64,000 bases of DNA, taken from Allomesorhizobium camelthorni (GTDB lineage: Bacteria; Pseudomonadota; Alphaproteobacteria; Rhizobiales; Rhizobiaceae). Under the pieces are notes generated by a model, which searched no databases, had not been told where the DNA came from, and was given only the letters and a program-made list of their open reading frames with translations. The stretch lies in contig NZ_JAAKZF010000011.1 in NCBI RefSeq assembly GCF_011045125.1, positions 62,001 through 126,000 on the forward strand, in the 5' to 3' direction. A program made the translations under genes and the position numbers. Positions 52,492-61,161 of this stretch are shown piece by piece (within the stretch, counting starts at the first letter, position 1; each line of letters opens with the position of its first letter).

Positions 52492-53307
52492 ATGTCCTAT
52501 CTCGACGAGCTTTTCTCGGTGGCGGGCAAGGCTGCTCTGGTGACGGGGGCGGCGACCGGCATCGGCCGCATGGCTGCGACCGCGCTGGTGCAGGCGGGCG
52601 CGAGCGTGATGATCGCCTCGCGCAAGGGCGAGGATTGCGCCCGCGTCGCCGGCGAACTGAACGCGCTCGGCGCGCCCGGTAAAGCGGAGGGCTTCGGCGG
52701 CGATGTCGCCACCGAGGCCGGCGTGCTGGCGCTTGCCGCTGCCGTGAAAGAACGAACCGACCGGCTGGATATCCTGATCAACAATGCCGGCACGTCGTGG
52801 GGTGAGCCGCTGGCGAGCTTTCCCTACAAGGCCTGGGCGAAGGTGTTCGACGTCAACGTCACCGGGCTCTTTCACCTGACGCGCGAATTGCTGCCGCTGC
52901 TGGCTAAAGCGGCGACTGATGACGATCCGGCGCGCATCGTCAATCTCGGCTCGGTGATGGGAACGCAACCGCTGGCCGACGACGCCTATTCCTACACCGC
53001 CTCGAAGGCGGCGGTGCATCATTTGACCCGGACGCTGGCGATCGAGCTGGCGGGCCGGCGCATCACCGTGAACGCGTTTGCGCCCGGACCCTTCCGCAGC
53101 CGCATGACGGCATTCGCCACCGGCACCGAAGAAGGCGCAGGCCGGGTGGCGAGCCATGTGCCGATCGGCCGGATCGGCGCGCCCGATGACATTGCCGGCG
53201 CGACCCTGTATCTGTGCAGCCGTGCGGGCAGCTATGTCACCGGCGCCATACTGCCCATCGACGGCGGACAGTCGGTGCAGCATGGCATGACGCTGTTCAA
53301 GGAATGA
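52492..53307 (+). CDS. Short-chain dehydrogenase/reductase
   Basis: This 271-residue protein is a classical SDR with NAD(P) motif TGAATGIG (18-25), NNAG, and catalytic Ser154, Tyr168 and Lys172 in YTASK. It probably oxidises a hydroxyacyl-CoA or related alcohol. It begins a plus-strand operon SDR-MaoC-phosphotransferase, divergent from the acyl-CoA dehydrogenase. Confidence 0.9.
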   Translation: MSYLDELFSVAGKAALVTGAATGIGRMAATALVQAGASVMIASRKGEDCARVAGELNALGAPGKAEGFGGDVATEAGVLALAAAVKERTDRLDILINNAGTSWGEPLASFPYKAWAKVFDVNVTGLFHLTRELLPLLAKAATDDDPARIVNLGSVMGTQPLADDAYSYTASKAAVHHLTRTLAIELAGRRITVNAFAPGPFRSRMTAFATGTEEGAGRVASHVPIGRIGAPDDIAGATLYLCSRAGSYVTGAILPIDGGQSVQHGMTLFKE

Positions 53308-53329
53308 TTTCGTACCGGGAGCCGAAAGC

Positions 53330-53806
53330 TTGAAACCCATAACCGTTGATCAACTCGTGGCCGGCGTCGGGTCCGAAATCACATCGCCCTGGCGCATCGT
53401 CACGCAGCAGATGATCAACCTGTTCGCCGACGCGACCGACGACCACCAGTTCATCCATTGCGACCCGGAGCGGGCGGCGGCGGAGACGCCATTCGGCGGC
53501 ACCATCGCGCATGGTTTCCTGACGCTGTCGCTGCTGTCGGCCATGGCCTACGAGACCATCCCCCCGCTCGAGGGCGCCGGCATGGGCATCAATCAGGGCT
53601 TTGAGAACCTGAAATTCGTCGCGCCAGTGAAGACCGGGGTGCGTATCCGGACGAAATTCGTGCTTGCCGACGTGAAGGTTCGTCCCTCCGGCTGGATCCA
53701 GGTCGCGCATGAGGTCACCATAGAGATCGAGGGATCGAAGAAGCCGGCGCTGACGGCGCGCTGGCTGACGCTGACCATGGTCGAGCCGGAGAAAGCGACG
53801 GGATGA
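53330..53806 (+). CDS. MaoC-type hotdog dehydratase
   Basis: This 158-residue protein has a single hotdog fold with the hydratase motif DATDDHQFIHCDPERA and GGTIAHGFLTLSLL. MaoC hydratases add water to enoyl-CoA. TTG at 53330 is the start, with GGGAG 7 bases upstream; no ATG is suitably placed. The stop overlaps the next gene's ATG by 4 bases (ATGA). Confidence 0.88.
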   Translation: MKPITVDQLVAGVGSEITSPWRIVTQQMINLFADATDDHQFIHCDPERAAAETPFGGTIAHGFLTLSLLSAMAYETIPPLEGAGMGINQGFENLKFVAPVKTGVRIRTKFVLADVKVRPSGWIQVAHEVTIEIEGSKKPALTARWLTLTMVEPEKATG

Positions 53807-54834
53807 GCGACCCGAACGCGCTCGACCAGGCGGCGCTCGCGCCCTATCTGGAGGCGGAAATCCCGGGCTTTTCCGGGCTCCTGTCGATCGAGAAGTTCAA
53901 GTCCGGCCAGTCCAATCCAACCTATCTCGTCACCGCGAAGTCCGGCCGCTATGCGCTGCGGGCCAAGCCGCCGGGGCAATTGCTGAAATCTGCGCATCAG
54001 GTCGACCGCGAAGTCCGCGTTATGAAGGCGCTGGCCGGCACGGCGGTTCCGGTCCCCGCAATGCTGCACCTTTCCGGTGAGGACTCGCCGATCGGCCGCA
54101 TGTTCTACGTCATGGGCTACGTCGAAGGCCGCATCTTCTGGGATCCGGCGCTGCCCGAGATCGCTTCCAGCGCCGAACGCGCGGCGATCTACGATGCGAT
54201 GAACGCGACGCTGGCCGCGCTGCACGATGTCGATCCGGCGGCAGTCGGGCTCGGCGATTTCGGCAGGCCAGGCAGCTATTTCGAACGCCAGCTCGGCCGT
54301 TGGACCAGCCAGTATCGCGCGACCGAAACCGGCGCGCTGCCCGACATGGACCTGCTGATCCACTGGCTGGAGGCGCATATTCCGGCCGACGACGGCGTCG
54401 TCTCGCTGGTGCATGGCGACTACCGCCTCGACAATATGATCTTCGCGCCGGACCGGCCGCAAGTGCTCGCCGTGCTCGACTGGGAGCTTTCGACGCTCGG
54501 CCATCCCTATGCCGACCTCGCCTACCAGTGCATGCAATGGCGACTGCCGCATGCATCGGCCTTTCGCGGACTCGGCGGCCTCGACCGCCATGCGATCGGC
54601 CTGCCGACCGAAGAAGAGTATGTCGCGGCCTATTGCCGGCGGCGCGGCATCGACGGCATCGCCGACTGGACGTTCTTCCTCGCCTTCTCCTTCTTCCGGC
54701 TCGCGGCGATCTGCCAGGGTGTTTATAAGCGCGCGCTCGACGGCAACGCCTCCAATCCCGAATGGGGCCTCAGGCACGGCGAACTGGTGCCGCTGCTGGC
54801 CGGCCTTGCCGTGGAAATGATCGGCGGAGAGTAA
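53803..54834 (+). CDS. Aminoglycoside-phosphotransferase-fold kinase (ACAD10/11 kinase-like)
   Basis: This 343-residue protein has the APH kinase fold: a GQSNPTYLVTA nucleotide loop, the catalytic loop HGDYRLDNMIF and the metal-binding LDWELSTLGHPYADLAY. The linkage to an ACAD10/11-like dehydrogenase, an SDR and a MaoC suggests that it phosphorylates a hydroxyacyl-CoA, as the fused kinase of ACAD10/11 and LvaA of the levulinate pathway do. It is translationally coupled to MaoC. Confidence 0.88.
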   Translation: MSDPNALDQAALAPYLEAEIPGFSGLLSIEKFKSGQSNPTYLVTAKSGRYALRAKPPGQLLKSAHQVDREVRVMKALAGTAVPVPAMLHLSGEDSPIGRMFYVMGYVEGRIFWDPALPEIASSAERAAIYDAMNATLAALHDVDPAAVGLGDFGRPGSYFERQLGRWTSQYRATETGALPDMDLLIHWLEAHIPADDGVVSLVHGDYRLDNMIFAPDRPQVLAVLDWELSTLGHPYADLAYQCMQWRLPHASAFRGLGGLDRHAIGLPTEEEYVAAYCRRRGIDGIADWTFFLAFSFFRLAAICQGVYKRALDGNASNPEWGLRHGELVPLLAGLAVEMIGGE

Positions 54835-54846
54835 CGCTCGACGTCT

Positions 54847-54866
54847 CCTTCCCCCTTGAGGGAAGG
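54847..54866. terminator. Hairpin between convergent phosphotransferase gene and soxG
   Basis: CCTTCCC and GGGAAGG form a 7-bp stem with loop CCTTGA in the 49 bases between the two convergent stop codons. The sequence resembles part of the 49-bp repeat near 58.5 kb. It may end both transcripts; T-runs are lacking. Confidence 0.5.
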
Positions 54867-54883
54867 GAAAGGCCCGCGCCTCG

Positions 54884-55444
54884 TCAGGCCGCGGCGTCGC
54901 GCGCGGCTTCGACCAGGAAGGCAAAAACGTAGTCGGCAAAGGAACGCCAGCATTCGATGCGGAAGGCGTCCTCGGCGGTGCGATAGAGGACGATTTCGAC
55001 CTTGCCGAGAATGGTGCGCGAGCAGGCGCCGACCGGAAAGGCCGCGAGCGACAGGTCCTGCGGGCAGCCGGCATTGACGGCGGCAGCGGCTGCACGCCCG
55101 GTGACGGAGATGCCGACATTGCGATGCGAGATGCCCACGGCCGAGTGCAGCGCCTTAACGCCGGCGCAGTCGTCCAGCGGATCGCGGCCGCCGTCGTCGA
55201 TGACGAGCCATTCGTCCGGCCCGAGCCAAAGCGCCGACCTCTTGCCCTTGCTTGCCGAGGTCTTCGGCGCGGTGGGCAGCGTCAGGCCGAGCGCCTTGGA
55301 CAAAGCGCCAAGCGAAGCGGCCGGCGCACGCAGCGAGATGCGGTCGGCGGGTTGCAGCACCGCCAGCCGGACGTCTTTCGCGCCGAACTCGCGGCCTGCC
55401 AAAGCCGGCGCGCGCGCGGCGATCCTCGATACTGCGTCAGCCAT
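54884..55444 (-). CDS. soxG: Sarcosine oxidase gamma subunit
   Basis: This 186-residue protein is the small gamma subunit of heterotetrameric sarcosine oxidase. SoxG has a GcvT-like fold (LGPDEWLVIDDGG, HRNVGISVTGRAAAAAVNAGCPQDL) and helps hold the complex. The start overlaps the soxA stop by 8 bases. It is the last gene of the sox operon. The alternating Ala-rich tail is normal for the family. Confidence 0.92.
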   Translation of the reverse strand: MADAVSRIAARAPALAGREFGAKDVRLAVLQPADRISLRAPAASLGALSKALGLTLPTAPKTSASKGKRSALWLGPDEWLVIDDGGRDPLDDCAGVKALHSAVGISHRNVGISVTGRAAAAAVNAGCPQDLSLAAFPVGACSRTILGKVEIVLYRTAEDAFRIECWRSFADYVFAFLVEAARDAAA

Positions 55445-58430
55445 TGATGCGGCCTCCCTTCTCGTCGAAGAACACTGGCGAGCACACCTCGACCTCGACG
55501 ACGCCGTTCGGCATCGGCACGTGCAGCGTCTTGCCCATCATGGCGCGTCCGTCAGCGACAAGCGCCATGGCGATGGAGCGGCCGCAATTTTCCGACCAGT
55601 AGCTGGAGGTGACGTGGCCGATCATCTTCATCGGCACGGGCTGTTTCGGATCCGCAACGATCTGCGCGCCCTCTTCGAGCACGCTCTTCGGGTCCTTCGT
55701 CTTCAGGCCGACAAGCTGCTTGCGGCCCGGAGCGACGAGATCGGGGCGGGTCAGGCCGCGAATGCCGACGAAGTCCGTCTTCTTCTTGCCGATGGCCCAG
55801 TCGAGCCCTGCGTCGTTCGGCGTGACGGTGCCATCCGTGTCCTGGCCGACGATGATGTAGCCCTTTTCGGCCCGCAGCACATGCATCGTTTCGGTACCGT
55901 AAGCACAGGCGCCGTGCTTCTGGCCCTCGGCCCACAGCGCTTCCCAGACAGCCAGGCCATGATCCGCCGGCACGTTGACCTCGAAACCGCGGTCGCCGGT
56001 GAACGACATGCGGAACAGCCGGGTCGGTACGCCGCAGATTTTTCCTTCGCGTACCGACATATGCGGCATCGCCTCGTCGGACATGTCGATGCCCTCGACC
56101 AGCGGCTCGATGATCTTGCGCGAGTTCGGCCCCTGCACCGCGATAACCGCCCACTGCTCGGAAATCGAGGTCAGCCAGACGTTCAGATGCGGGAACTCGG
56201 TCTGGAGGTAATCCTCCATATGGTTCATGACGCGGGCCGCGCCCCCGGTCGTCGTCGTGACGTGAAACCGGTCGGGCGCGAGCCGACCGACCACGCCGTC
56301 GTCATAGATAAAGCCGTCCTCGCGCAGCATGATGCCGTAGCGGCAGCGGCCGGCATCGAGCTTCTCCCAAGGATTGGTGTAGAGCAGTTCCATGAACTTC
56401 GCCGCGTCCCGCCCGACCACCTCGATCTTGCCGAGGGTGGAGGCGTCGAACAGGCCGGCCGACCGGCGCACGGTCACGCATTCGCGGTTGACGGCGGCGT
56501 GCATGTCCTCGCCGGCCTTGGGGAAGTACCAGGCGCGCTTCCACTGGCCGACATCCTCGAACACCGCACCGTGGGCTTCGGCCCAGGCGTGCGTCGCGGT
56601 CTTGCGGGTCGGGTCGAACAGCGCGCCGCGGCCGTGGTTAACGATCGCGCCGAACGTGACGGGCGTATAGGGCGCGCGGAAGGTGGTGAGCCCGACTTCC
56701 GGGATTTCCTTGCCCAGCGTCTCGGCCGCGATAGCCAGACCGTGCATGTTGGAGGTCTTGCCCTGGTCGGTCGCCATGCCGGTGGTGGTGAAGCGCTTGA
56801 CATGCTCGATGGAGCGCATGCCTTCCTTGACGGCGAGGCGGATGTCCTTGGCGGTGACGTCGTTCTGGAAATCGACGAAGGCCTTTACGGCCGTGTTTGC
56901 ACCCGCGCCGGGTGCCGCGCCGAGCATGTTGCCGGCAAAGCTTTCAGTGCTCGCGGCCTTCAGCCTGGGGGATTTTACTGCTTTGCCGCCGGAATCCCCC
57001 GCGGCCTTCTCGCCGGCCGCATAGGCCTCGTCCACCGCCGCCGTGAGATCGTCGGCGCCGTTGCAGGCGCCGACCGAGACGCAATCCTGCGCGTAGGCTC
57101 CGGGCAAGAAGCGTTTCGTGGCGTCGTCGAAGGCGACCTTGCCGCGCGACTGCGAGAAGAGGTGCACCGACGGTGTCCAGCCCGACGACATCAGGACGGC
57201 GTCGACCGAAATGGTGCGCTCGCCGCCACCGGCCTTCGGCTGGATCGTCATGGAGGAGACGCGCAGCTTGCCGCCCGCTTTGATGACGGCGCGGCCGTGA
57301 TTGATCTCGATGCCGAGCGCCCTCGCCTCCTCGACCGCCGGACTGGATGGGTTGTCGCGCAGATCGACGATCGCGGCGATGTTGACGCCGGCCTTCTTCA
57401 GGTCGATCGCCGCAGCATAGGCAGTGTCGTTCGCCGTGTAGACGCCGACATTGCGGCCGACCGCGACGCCGTAGTGATTGAGGTAGGTGCGAGCCGCAGA
57501 CGCCAGCATTACGCCCGGCCGGTCATTGTCGGCGAACACCATGTGCCGCTCGATCGAGCCGGTGGCGAGAATGACGCGCTTGGCGCGGACCTGCCATAGG
57601 CGCTCGCGCGGCAGCCCCTCGCCCGGCCTGGCGAAGTGGTCGGTGACGCGCTCGACAAGGCCGACGAAATTCTGCGCGTAATAGCCGAAGGCGGTGGTGC
57701 GCGGCAGCACGCGGACATTGTCCATGGCCGCAAGCTTCGCCACGGTCGCTTGCGCCCACGACCAGCCGTTCGCGCCGTCGACCGAAGCGCCGGCCTCGAA
57801 GCGCAAGCTCCCGCCGAATTCGGCCTGCTCGTCGCAGAGGATGACACGGACGCCGGTTTCGGCCGCAGCCAACGCGGCCGCGATCCCGGCAGCGCCACCG
57901 CCTAGCACCAGCACGTCGCAATGGGCGAAGCGCGAGGCATAATGATCGGGATCGGGCTGGTCTGGCGCAACGCCGAGGCCGGCGGCGGCGCGGATGCGCG
58001 GCTCGTAAAGCGCCTTCCAGGCGGCCTTCGGCCACATGAAAGTCTTGTAGTAGAAGCCGGCCGAGAACATGCCGCCGGCGCGGTCGGACGCGGCGCCTAC
58101 GTCGAAGGCGAGCGAGGGCCAGCGGTTCTGCGAGTTTGCCGTCAGCCCGTCATAGAGCTCCTGCACGGTGGCGCGGACGTTGGGTGTATTGCGCGCCGCA
58201 TCGCGCACGATCTGCACCAGTGCGTTCGGCTCTTCCGCGCCGGCCGAAAGGATGCCGCGCGGGCGGTGGTATTTGAAAGAGCGGCCGACGAGGTGGACGC
58301 CGTTGGCGAGCAGTGCCGAAGCCAGCGTGTCGCCCTCGACGCCCGACAGGGCACGCCCGTCGAAGGAGAAGCGCGCGGTTTTTGTCTGCGCCAAGCGGCC
58401 ATGGCCGGAGATGCGGAAACTGGCCGCCAT
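55437..58430 (-). CDS. soxA: Sarcosine oxidase alpha subunit
   Basis: This 997-residue protein is the alpha subunit of heterotetrameric sarcosine oxidase. It has an N-terminal ferredoxin-like domain (RALSGVEGDTLASALLANGVHL), an NAD-binding domain (VLVLGGGAAGIAAALAAAE near residue 175), and a C-terminal folate-binding GcvT-like half (RSAGLFDASTLGKIEV onward). The complex oxidises sarcosine to glycine, hydrogen peroxide and, with tetrahydrofolate, 5,10-methylene-tetrahydrofolate. It follows soxD after 205 bases that contain a long inverted repeat. Confidence 0.95.
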   Translation of the reverse strand: MAASFRISGHGRLAQTKTARFSFDGRALSGVEGDTLASALLANGVHLVGRSFKYHRPRGILSAGAEEPNALVQIVRDAARNTPNVRATVQELYDGLTANSQNRWPSLAFDVGAASDRAGGMFSAGFYYKTFMWPKAAWKALYEPRIRAAAGLGVAPDQPDPDHYASRFAHCDVLVLGGGAAGIAAALAAAETGVRVILCDEQAEFGGSLRFEAGASVDGANGWSWAQATVAKLAAMDNVRVLPRTTAFGYYAQNFVGLVERVTDHFARPGEGLPRERLWQVRAKRVILATGSIERHMVFADNDRPGVMLASAARTYLNHYGVAVGRNVGVYTANDTAYAAAIDLKKAGVNIAAIVDLRDNPSSPAVEEARALGIEINHGRAVIKAGGKLRVSSMTIQPKAGGGERTISVDAVLMSSGWTPSVHLFSQSRGKVAFDDATKRFLPGAYAQDCVSVGACNGADDLTAAVDEAYAAGEKAAGDSGGKAVKSPRLKAASTESFAGNMLGAAPGAGANTAVKAFVDFQNDVTAKDIRLAVKEGMRSIEHVKRFTTTGMATDQGKTSNMHGLAIAAETLGKEIPEVGLTTFRAPYTPVTFGAIVNHGRGALFDPTRKTATHAWAEAHGAVFEDVGQWKRAWYFPKAGEDMHAAVNRECVTVRRSAGLFDASTLGKIEVVGRDAAKFMELLYTNPWEKLDAGRCRYGIMLREDGFIYDDGVVGRLAPDRFHVTTTTGGAARVMNHMEDYLQTEFPHLNVWLTSISEQWAVIAVQGPNSRKIIEPLVEGIDMSDEAMPHMSVREGKICGVPTRLFRMSFTGDRGFEVNVPADHGLAVWEALWAEGQKHGACAYGTETMHVLRAEKGYIIVGQDTDGTVTPNDAGLDWAIGKKKTDFVGIRGLTRPDLVAPGRKQLVGLKTKDPKSVLEEGAQIVADPKQPVPMKMIGHVTSSYWSENCGRSIAMALVADGRAMMGKTLHVPMPNGVVEVEVCSPVFFDEKGGRING

Positions 58431-58464
58431 TATGCGATCTCCACTGATGCCGAGTGAAGTCGCA

Positions 58465-58623
58465 ACCGACCCCCCTCTGTCCTGCCGGACATCTCCCCCT
58501 CAAGGGGGGAGATCAGCCGGCCGTTCGGATTTCGCCAATCGTCGCAAATCGAGGCGACGCGGATGACGCTGCCAATCTCCCCCCTTGAGGGGGAGATGTC
58601 CGGCAGGACAGAGGGGGGTCGGT
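58465..58623. repeat. Perfect inverted repeat with 49-bp arms inside the sox operon
   Basis: Arms 58465-58513 and 58575-58623 are perfect inverted copies. Each contains its own hairpin (ATCTCCCCC with GGGGGGAGAT around a short loop). The repeat fills almost all the space between soxD and soxA and could fold into a stable stem of about 49 bp in the mRNA. It looks like a dispersed extragenic palindrome with two opposed copies. It may protect the upstream mRNA end or reduce transcription into soxA and soxG. Confidence 0.92.
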
Positions 58624-58635
58624 GAAGAACGGCCA

Positions 58636-59022
58636 TCACGCTTCCCCCTTCTTCACCGGCTTACGCTTTGCCGCAGGCTTCTTCACATTGAGCTGGTCGG
58701 GCGGGCGGTTGGCCCACGCCGCGGGGCCGCTTTCGGCAATTGCGGAAAGGTCCGGCTTCGGCTCACCGGCCTTGTAGGTAAGGATGAACTTGTCGCTGAC
58801 TGTATCGCGCGCGGCGTTGAAGAACCGCGCGCAGCCATGCATGTGCCGCCAGCGCTCGAAGATGATGCCCTTCGGGTTCGAGCGGATGAAGAAGAACTTT
58901 TCGAAGTCCTCGTCACTCTCAGCGGCGATGTTCGACGGGCGGGCGATATGCGCCTCGCCGCCGTTGCGGAATTCGAGTTCCGGACGCTCTTCCTCGCAAT
59001 AGGGGCAGCGGATCAACAGCAT
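58636..59022 (-). CDS. soxD: Sarcosine oxidase delta subunit
   Basis: This 128-residue protein is the delta subunit with the zinc-binding start IRCPYCEEERPELEF and core FFIRSNPKGIIFERWRHMHGCARFFNAARDTVSDKF. SoxD has Cys and His zinc ligands and helps assemble the enzyme. The C-terminal lysine-rich tail (KKPAAKRKPVKKG) is a little longer than usual. It lies 16 bases after soxB. Confidence 0.93.
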   Translation of the reverse strand: MLLIRCPYCEEERPELEFRNGGEAHIARPSNIAAESDEDFEKFFFIRSNPKGIIFERWRHMHGCARFFNAARDTVSDKFILTYKAGEPKPDLSAIAESGPAAWANRPPDQLNVKKPAAKRKPVKKGEA

Positions 59023-59038
59023 GATTTTCTCTCGGGAC

Positions 59039-60292
59039 TCAGTGCGCGACAGCGGCGGCTGCCGCCTCGTCGATCAAGCGGCCGGTGCGGAAGCGCTCGA
59101 TGGTAAAGGGCGCGTTGATCGGGTGCGGCTCGTCGCGGGCGATGGTATGGGCGAATACGTTGCCGGAGCCCGGCGTCGCCTTGAAGCCGCCCGTGCCCCA
59201 GCCGCAATTGACGTAGAGCCCCTTCACCGGGGTCTTGGCCAGGATCGGCGAGCGGTCCGGCGTCACGTCGACGATGCCGCCCCAGGAGCGCAGCATCTTC
59301 ATGCGCGTGAACATCGGGAACATCTCGCAGATGGCGTCGAGCGTGTGGTTCAAAATGTGCAGGCCGCCGGTCTGCGAATAGGAAATATACTGGTCGGTGC
59401 CGGCGCCGATGACCAGTTCGCCCTTGTCGGACTGCGAGATATAGGCATGCACGGTGTTGGACATGACCACGCAGGGGAACACCGGCTTGACCGGCTCCGA
59501 CACCAGCGCCTGCAGCGGATAGCTTTCGAGCGGCATCCTGACGCCGGCCATGTCCATGATGACGGATGAATGGCCGGCTGCGACGACGCCGATCTTCTTC
59601 GCGCCGATAAAACCCTTGCTGGTTTCAACGCCGGTGACCTGGCCGCCCGCGGCGCGCTTGATGCCGGTGACCTCGCAGTTCTGGATGATGTGGACGCCGC
59701 GCGCCGAAGCCGCCCGCGCATAGCCCCACGCCACCGCGTCGTGACGCGCCGTGCCGCCGCGGCGCTGGAGGGATGCGCCGACCACGGGGTAGCGGGCGTC
59801 GCGTGAAGTGTTGAGCGGCGGACAGAACTCCTTCGCCTGCTCCGGCGTCAGCCACTCATTGTCAATGCCGTTCAGCCGGTTGGCGTGGACGTGGCGCTTG
59901 AGCACCTGGATGTCGTGGACGTTGTGCGCCAGCATCATCACGCCGCGCGCCGAATACATGACGTTGTAGTTGAGATCCTGCGAGAGCCCGTCCCACAGCT
60001 TCAGGGCGTGATCGTAAATGCCGGCCGATTCGTCGTAGAGGTAGTTGGAGCGGATGATGGTGGTGTTGCGGCCGGTATTGCCGCCGCCGAGCCAGCCCTT
60101 TTCCAGCACCGCGACATTGGTGATGCCGTGTTCCTTGGCGAGGTAGTAGGCCGTCGCCAAGCCATGGCCGCCCGCACCGACGACGATCACATCGTATTCG
60201 GCCTTCGGCTGAGGCGAGGACCACTGCTCCTCCCAGCCCTTGTTGCCGCGCATCGCCTCGCGGGCGATCGCAAATACCGAATATTTCCGCAT
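59039..60292 (-). CDS. soxB: Sarcosine oxidase beta subunit
   Basis: This 417-residue protein is the flavin-containing beta subunit of sarcosine oxidase. The N-terminal FAD motif is [21 protein letters not shown]; His184 in [11 protein letters not shown] is likely the residue that holds covalent FMN, judging from the sarcosine oxidase family. It contains the site where sarcosine is oxidised. It is the first gene of soxB-soxD-soxA-soxG, divergent from the PadR gene. Confidence 0.95.
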   Translation of the reverse strand: MRKYSVFAIAREAMRGNKGWEEQWSSPQPKAEYDVIVVGAGGHGLATAYYLAKEHGITNVAVLEKGWLGGGNTGRNTTIIRSNYLYDESAGIYDHALKLWDGLSQDLNYNVMYSARGVMMLAHNVHDIQVLKRHVHANRLNGIDNEWLTPEQAKEFCPPLNTSRDARYPVVGASLQRRGGTARHDAVAWGYARAASARGVHIIQNCEVTGIKRAAGGQVTGVETSKGFIGAKKIGVVAAGHSSVIMDMAGVRMPLESYPLQALVSEPVKPVFPCVVMSNTVHAYISQSDKGELVIGAGTDQYISYSQTGGLHILNHTLDAICEMFPMFTRMKMLRSWGGIVDVTPDRSPILAKTPVKGLYVNCGWGTGGFKATPGSGNVFAHTIARDEPHPINAPFTIERFRTGRLIDEAAAAAVAH

Positions 60293-60473
60293 GGGCGCTG
60301 GCCTCGTGGATGTCGGAAGCTTGTCGTCTCAAATCAGAGGGCGAGGCATACCACTAGCGAAAAGCCGATGTCACCTTTGCGCTGTTTGCGACGGCGATTG
60401 CCGTTTTGCGCCGGACGAGACGGCTCTCCAGATCGGCTTGGCATCGCCGGGGAGCCGAATTTTGATCGAAGGC

Positions 60474-60502
60474 TTGCACAAGATGCAACTTCGATATATC
60501 TA
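60474..60502 (+). promoter_or_regulatory. Possible padR promoter inside its operator
   Basis: TTGCAC (60474-60479) and TATCTA (60497-60502) are 17 bases apart. The palindrome that follows covers the spacer and the -10, which would suit autorepression. The -10 is only a moderate match. Confidence 0.45.
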
Positions 60503-60513
60503 AGTTGCATCTT
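60480..60513. promoter_or_regulatory. 34-bp palindromic operator, probably for PadR
   Basis: AAGATGCAACTT (60480-60491) and AAGTTGCATCTT (60502-60513) are perfect inverted 12-mers. The 10-base middle contains GATATATC, itself a palindrome, so the symmetry covers all 34 bases but one mismatched pair. It lies 21 bases before the padR start codon and is a strong candidate for autoregulation; the same region could affect divergent soxB. Confidence 0.85.
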
Positions 60514-60534
60514 AACATATCGAAAGGCATTCGA

Positions 60535-61107
60535 ATGAACCCCTTCAGACATTGCGGCCACAGCCGCTACAACTGGAAATCCCGAGGGCCGCACGGCCAT
60601 TTCGCCGAGCGCGCCGAACACCGCCATGGCGGCGGACGCGGCGGCAGGCGGCGCATCTTCGACCAGGGCGACCTCCGTCTTGTCGTGCTGCAACTGATTT
60701 CGGAAAAGCCGCGCCACGGCTACGACATTATCCGCGCCATCGAGGAAAAGGTCGGCGGCGCCTACAGCCCGAGCCCCGGCGTCGTCTATCCGACGCTGAC
60801 CCTGCTCGAAGACATCGGCCATGTCCGCGTCACGACCGACGAGAGCGCCAGAAAACTCCACGAGATCACGCCGGAAGGAGCCGAGTTTCTCGAGCGGAAC
60901 CGCGAGGCCGTCGATGCGATCTTCGCACGGATGGCGGGTATCCAGCAGGCGCAGGGCCAGAGCGCGATGCCGCAAATCGTCCGCGCGACCGAGAATTTCA
61001 ACCTCGCGCTCAGGATGCGGCTCAGCCGCCAGCCATTGACCAACGAGCAGGCCAACGCCATCGCCGCGATCATCGATCAAGCGGCGACGGCGGTCGAGCA
61101 GAGCTGA
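60535..61107 (+). CDS. PadR-family transcriptional regulator
   Basis: This 190-residue protein has a glycine- and histidine-rich N-terminal extension (about residues 1-42) followed by a PadR winged helix (DLRLVVLQLISEKPRHGYDIIRAIEEKVGGAYSPSPGVVYPTLTLLEDIGHV) and a C-terminal helix for dimerisation. The N-terminal region has many His and Arg residues and may bind metal. ATG 60535 is preceded by AAAGG at 7 bases. It lies behind a 34-bp palindrome. Confidence 0.9.
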   Translation: MNPFRHCGHSRYNWKSRGPHGHFAERAEHRHGGGRGGRRRIFDQGDLRLVVLQLISEKPRHGYDIIRAIEEKVGGAYSPSPGVVYPTLTLLEDIGHVRVTTDESARKLHEITPEGAEFLERNREAVDAIFARMAGIQQAQGQSAMPQIVRATENFNLALRMRLSRQPLTNEQANAIAAIIDQAATAVEQS

Positions 61108-61161
61108 TCTTTCAGCCGACATCGCCTGCGGACGGCATAGCCGGTCCGCCGACCGGCGCGC

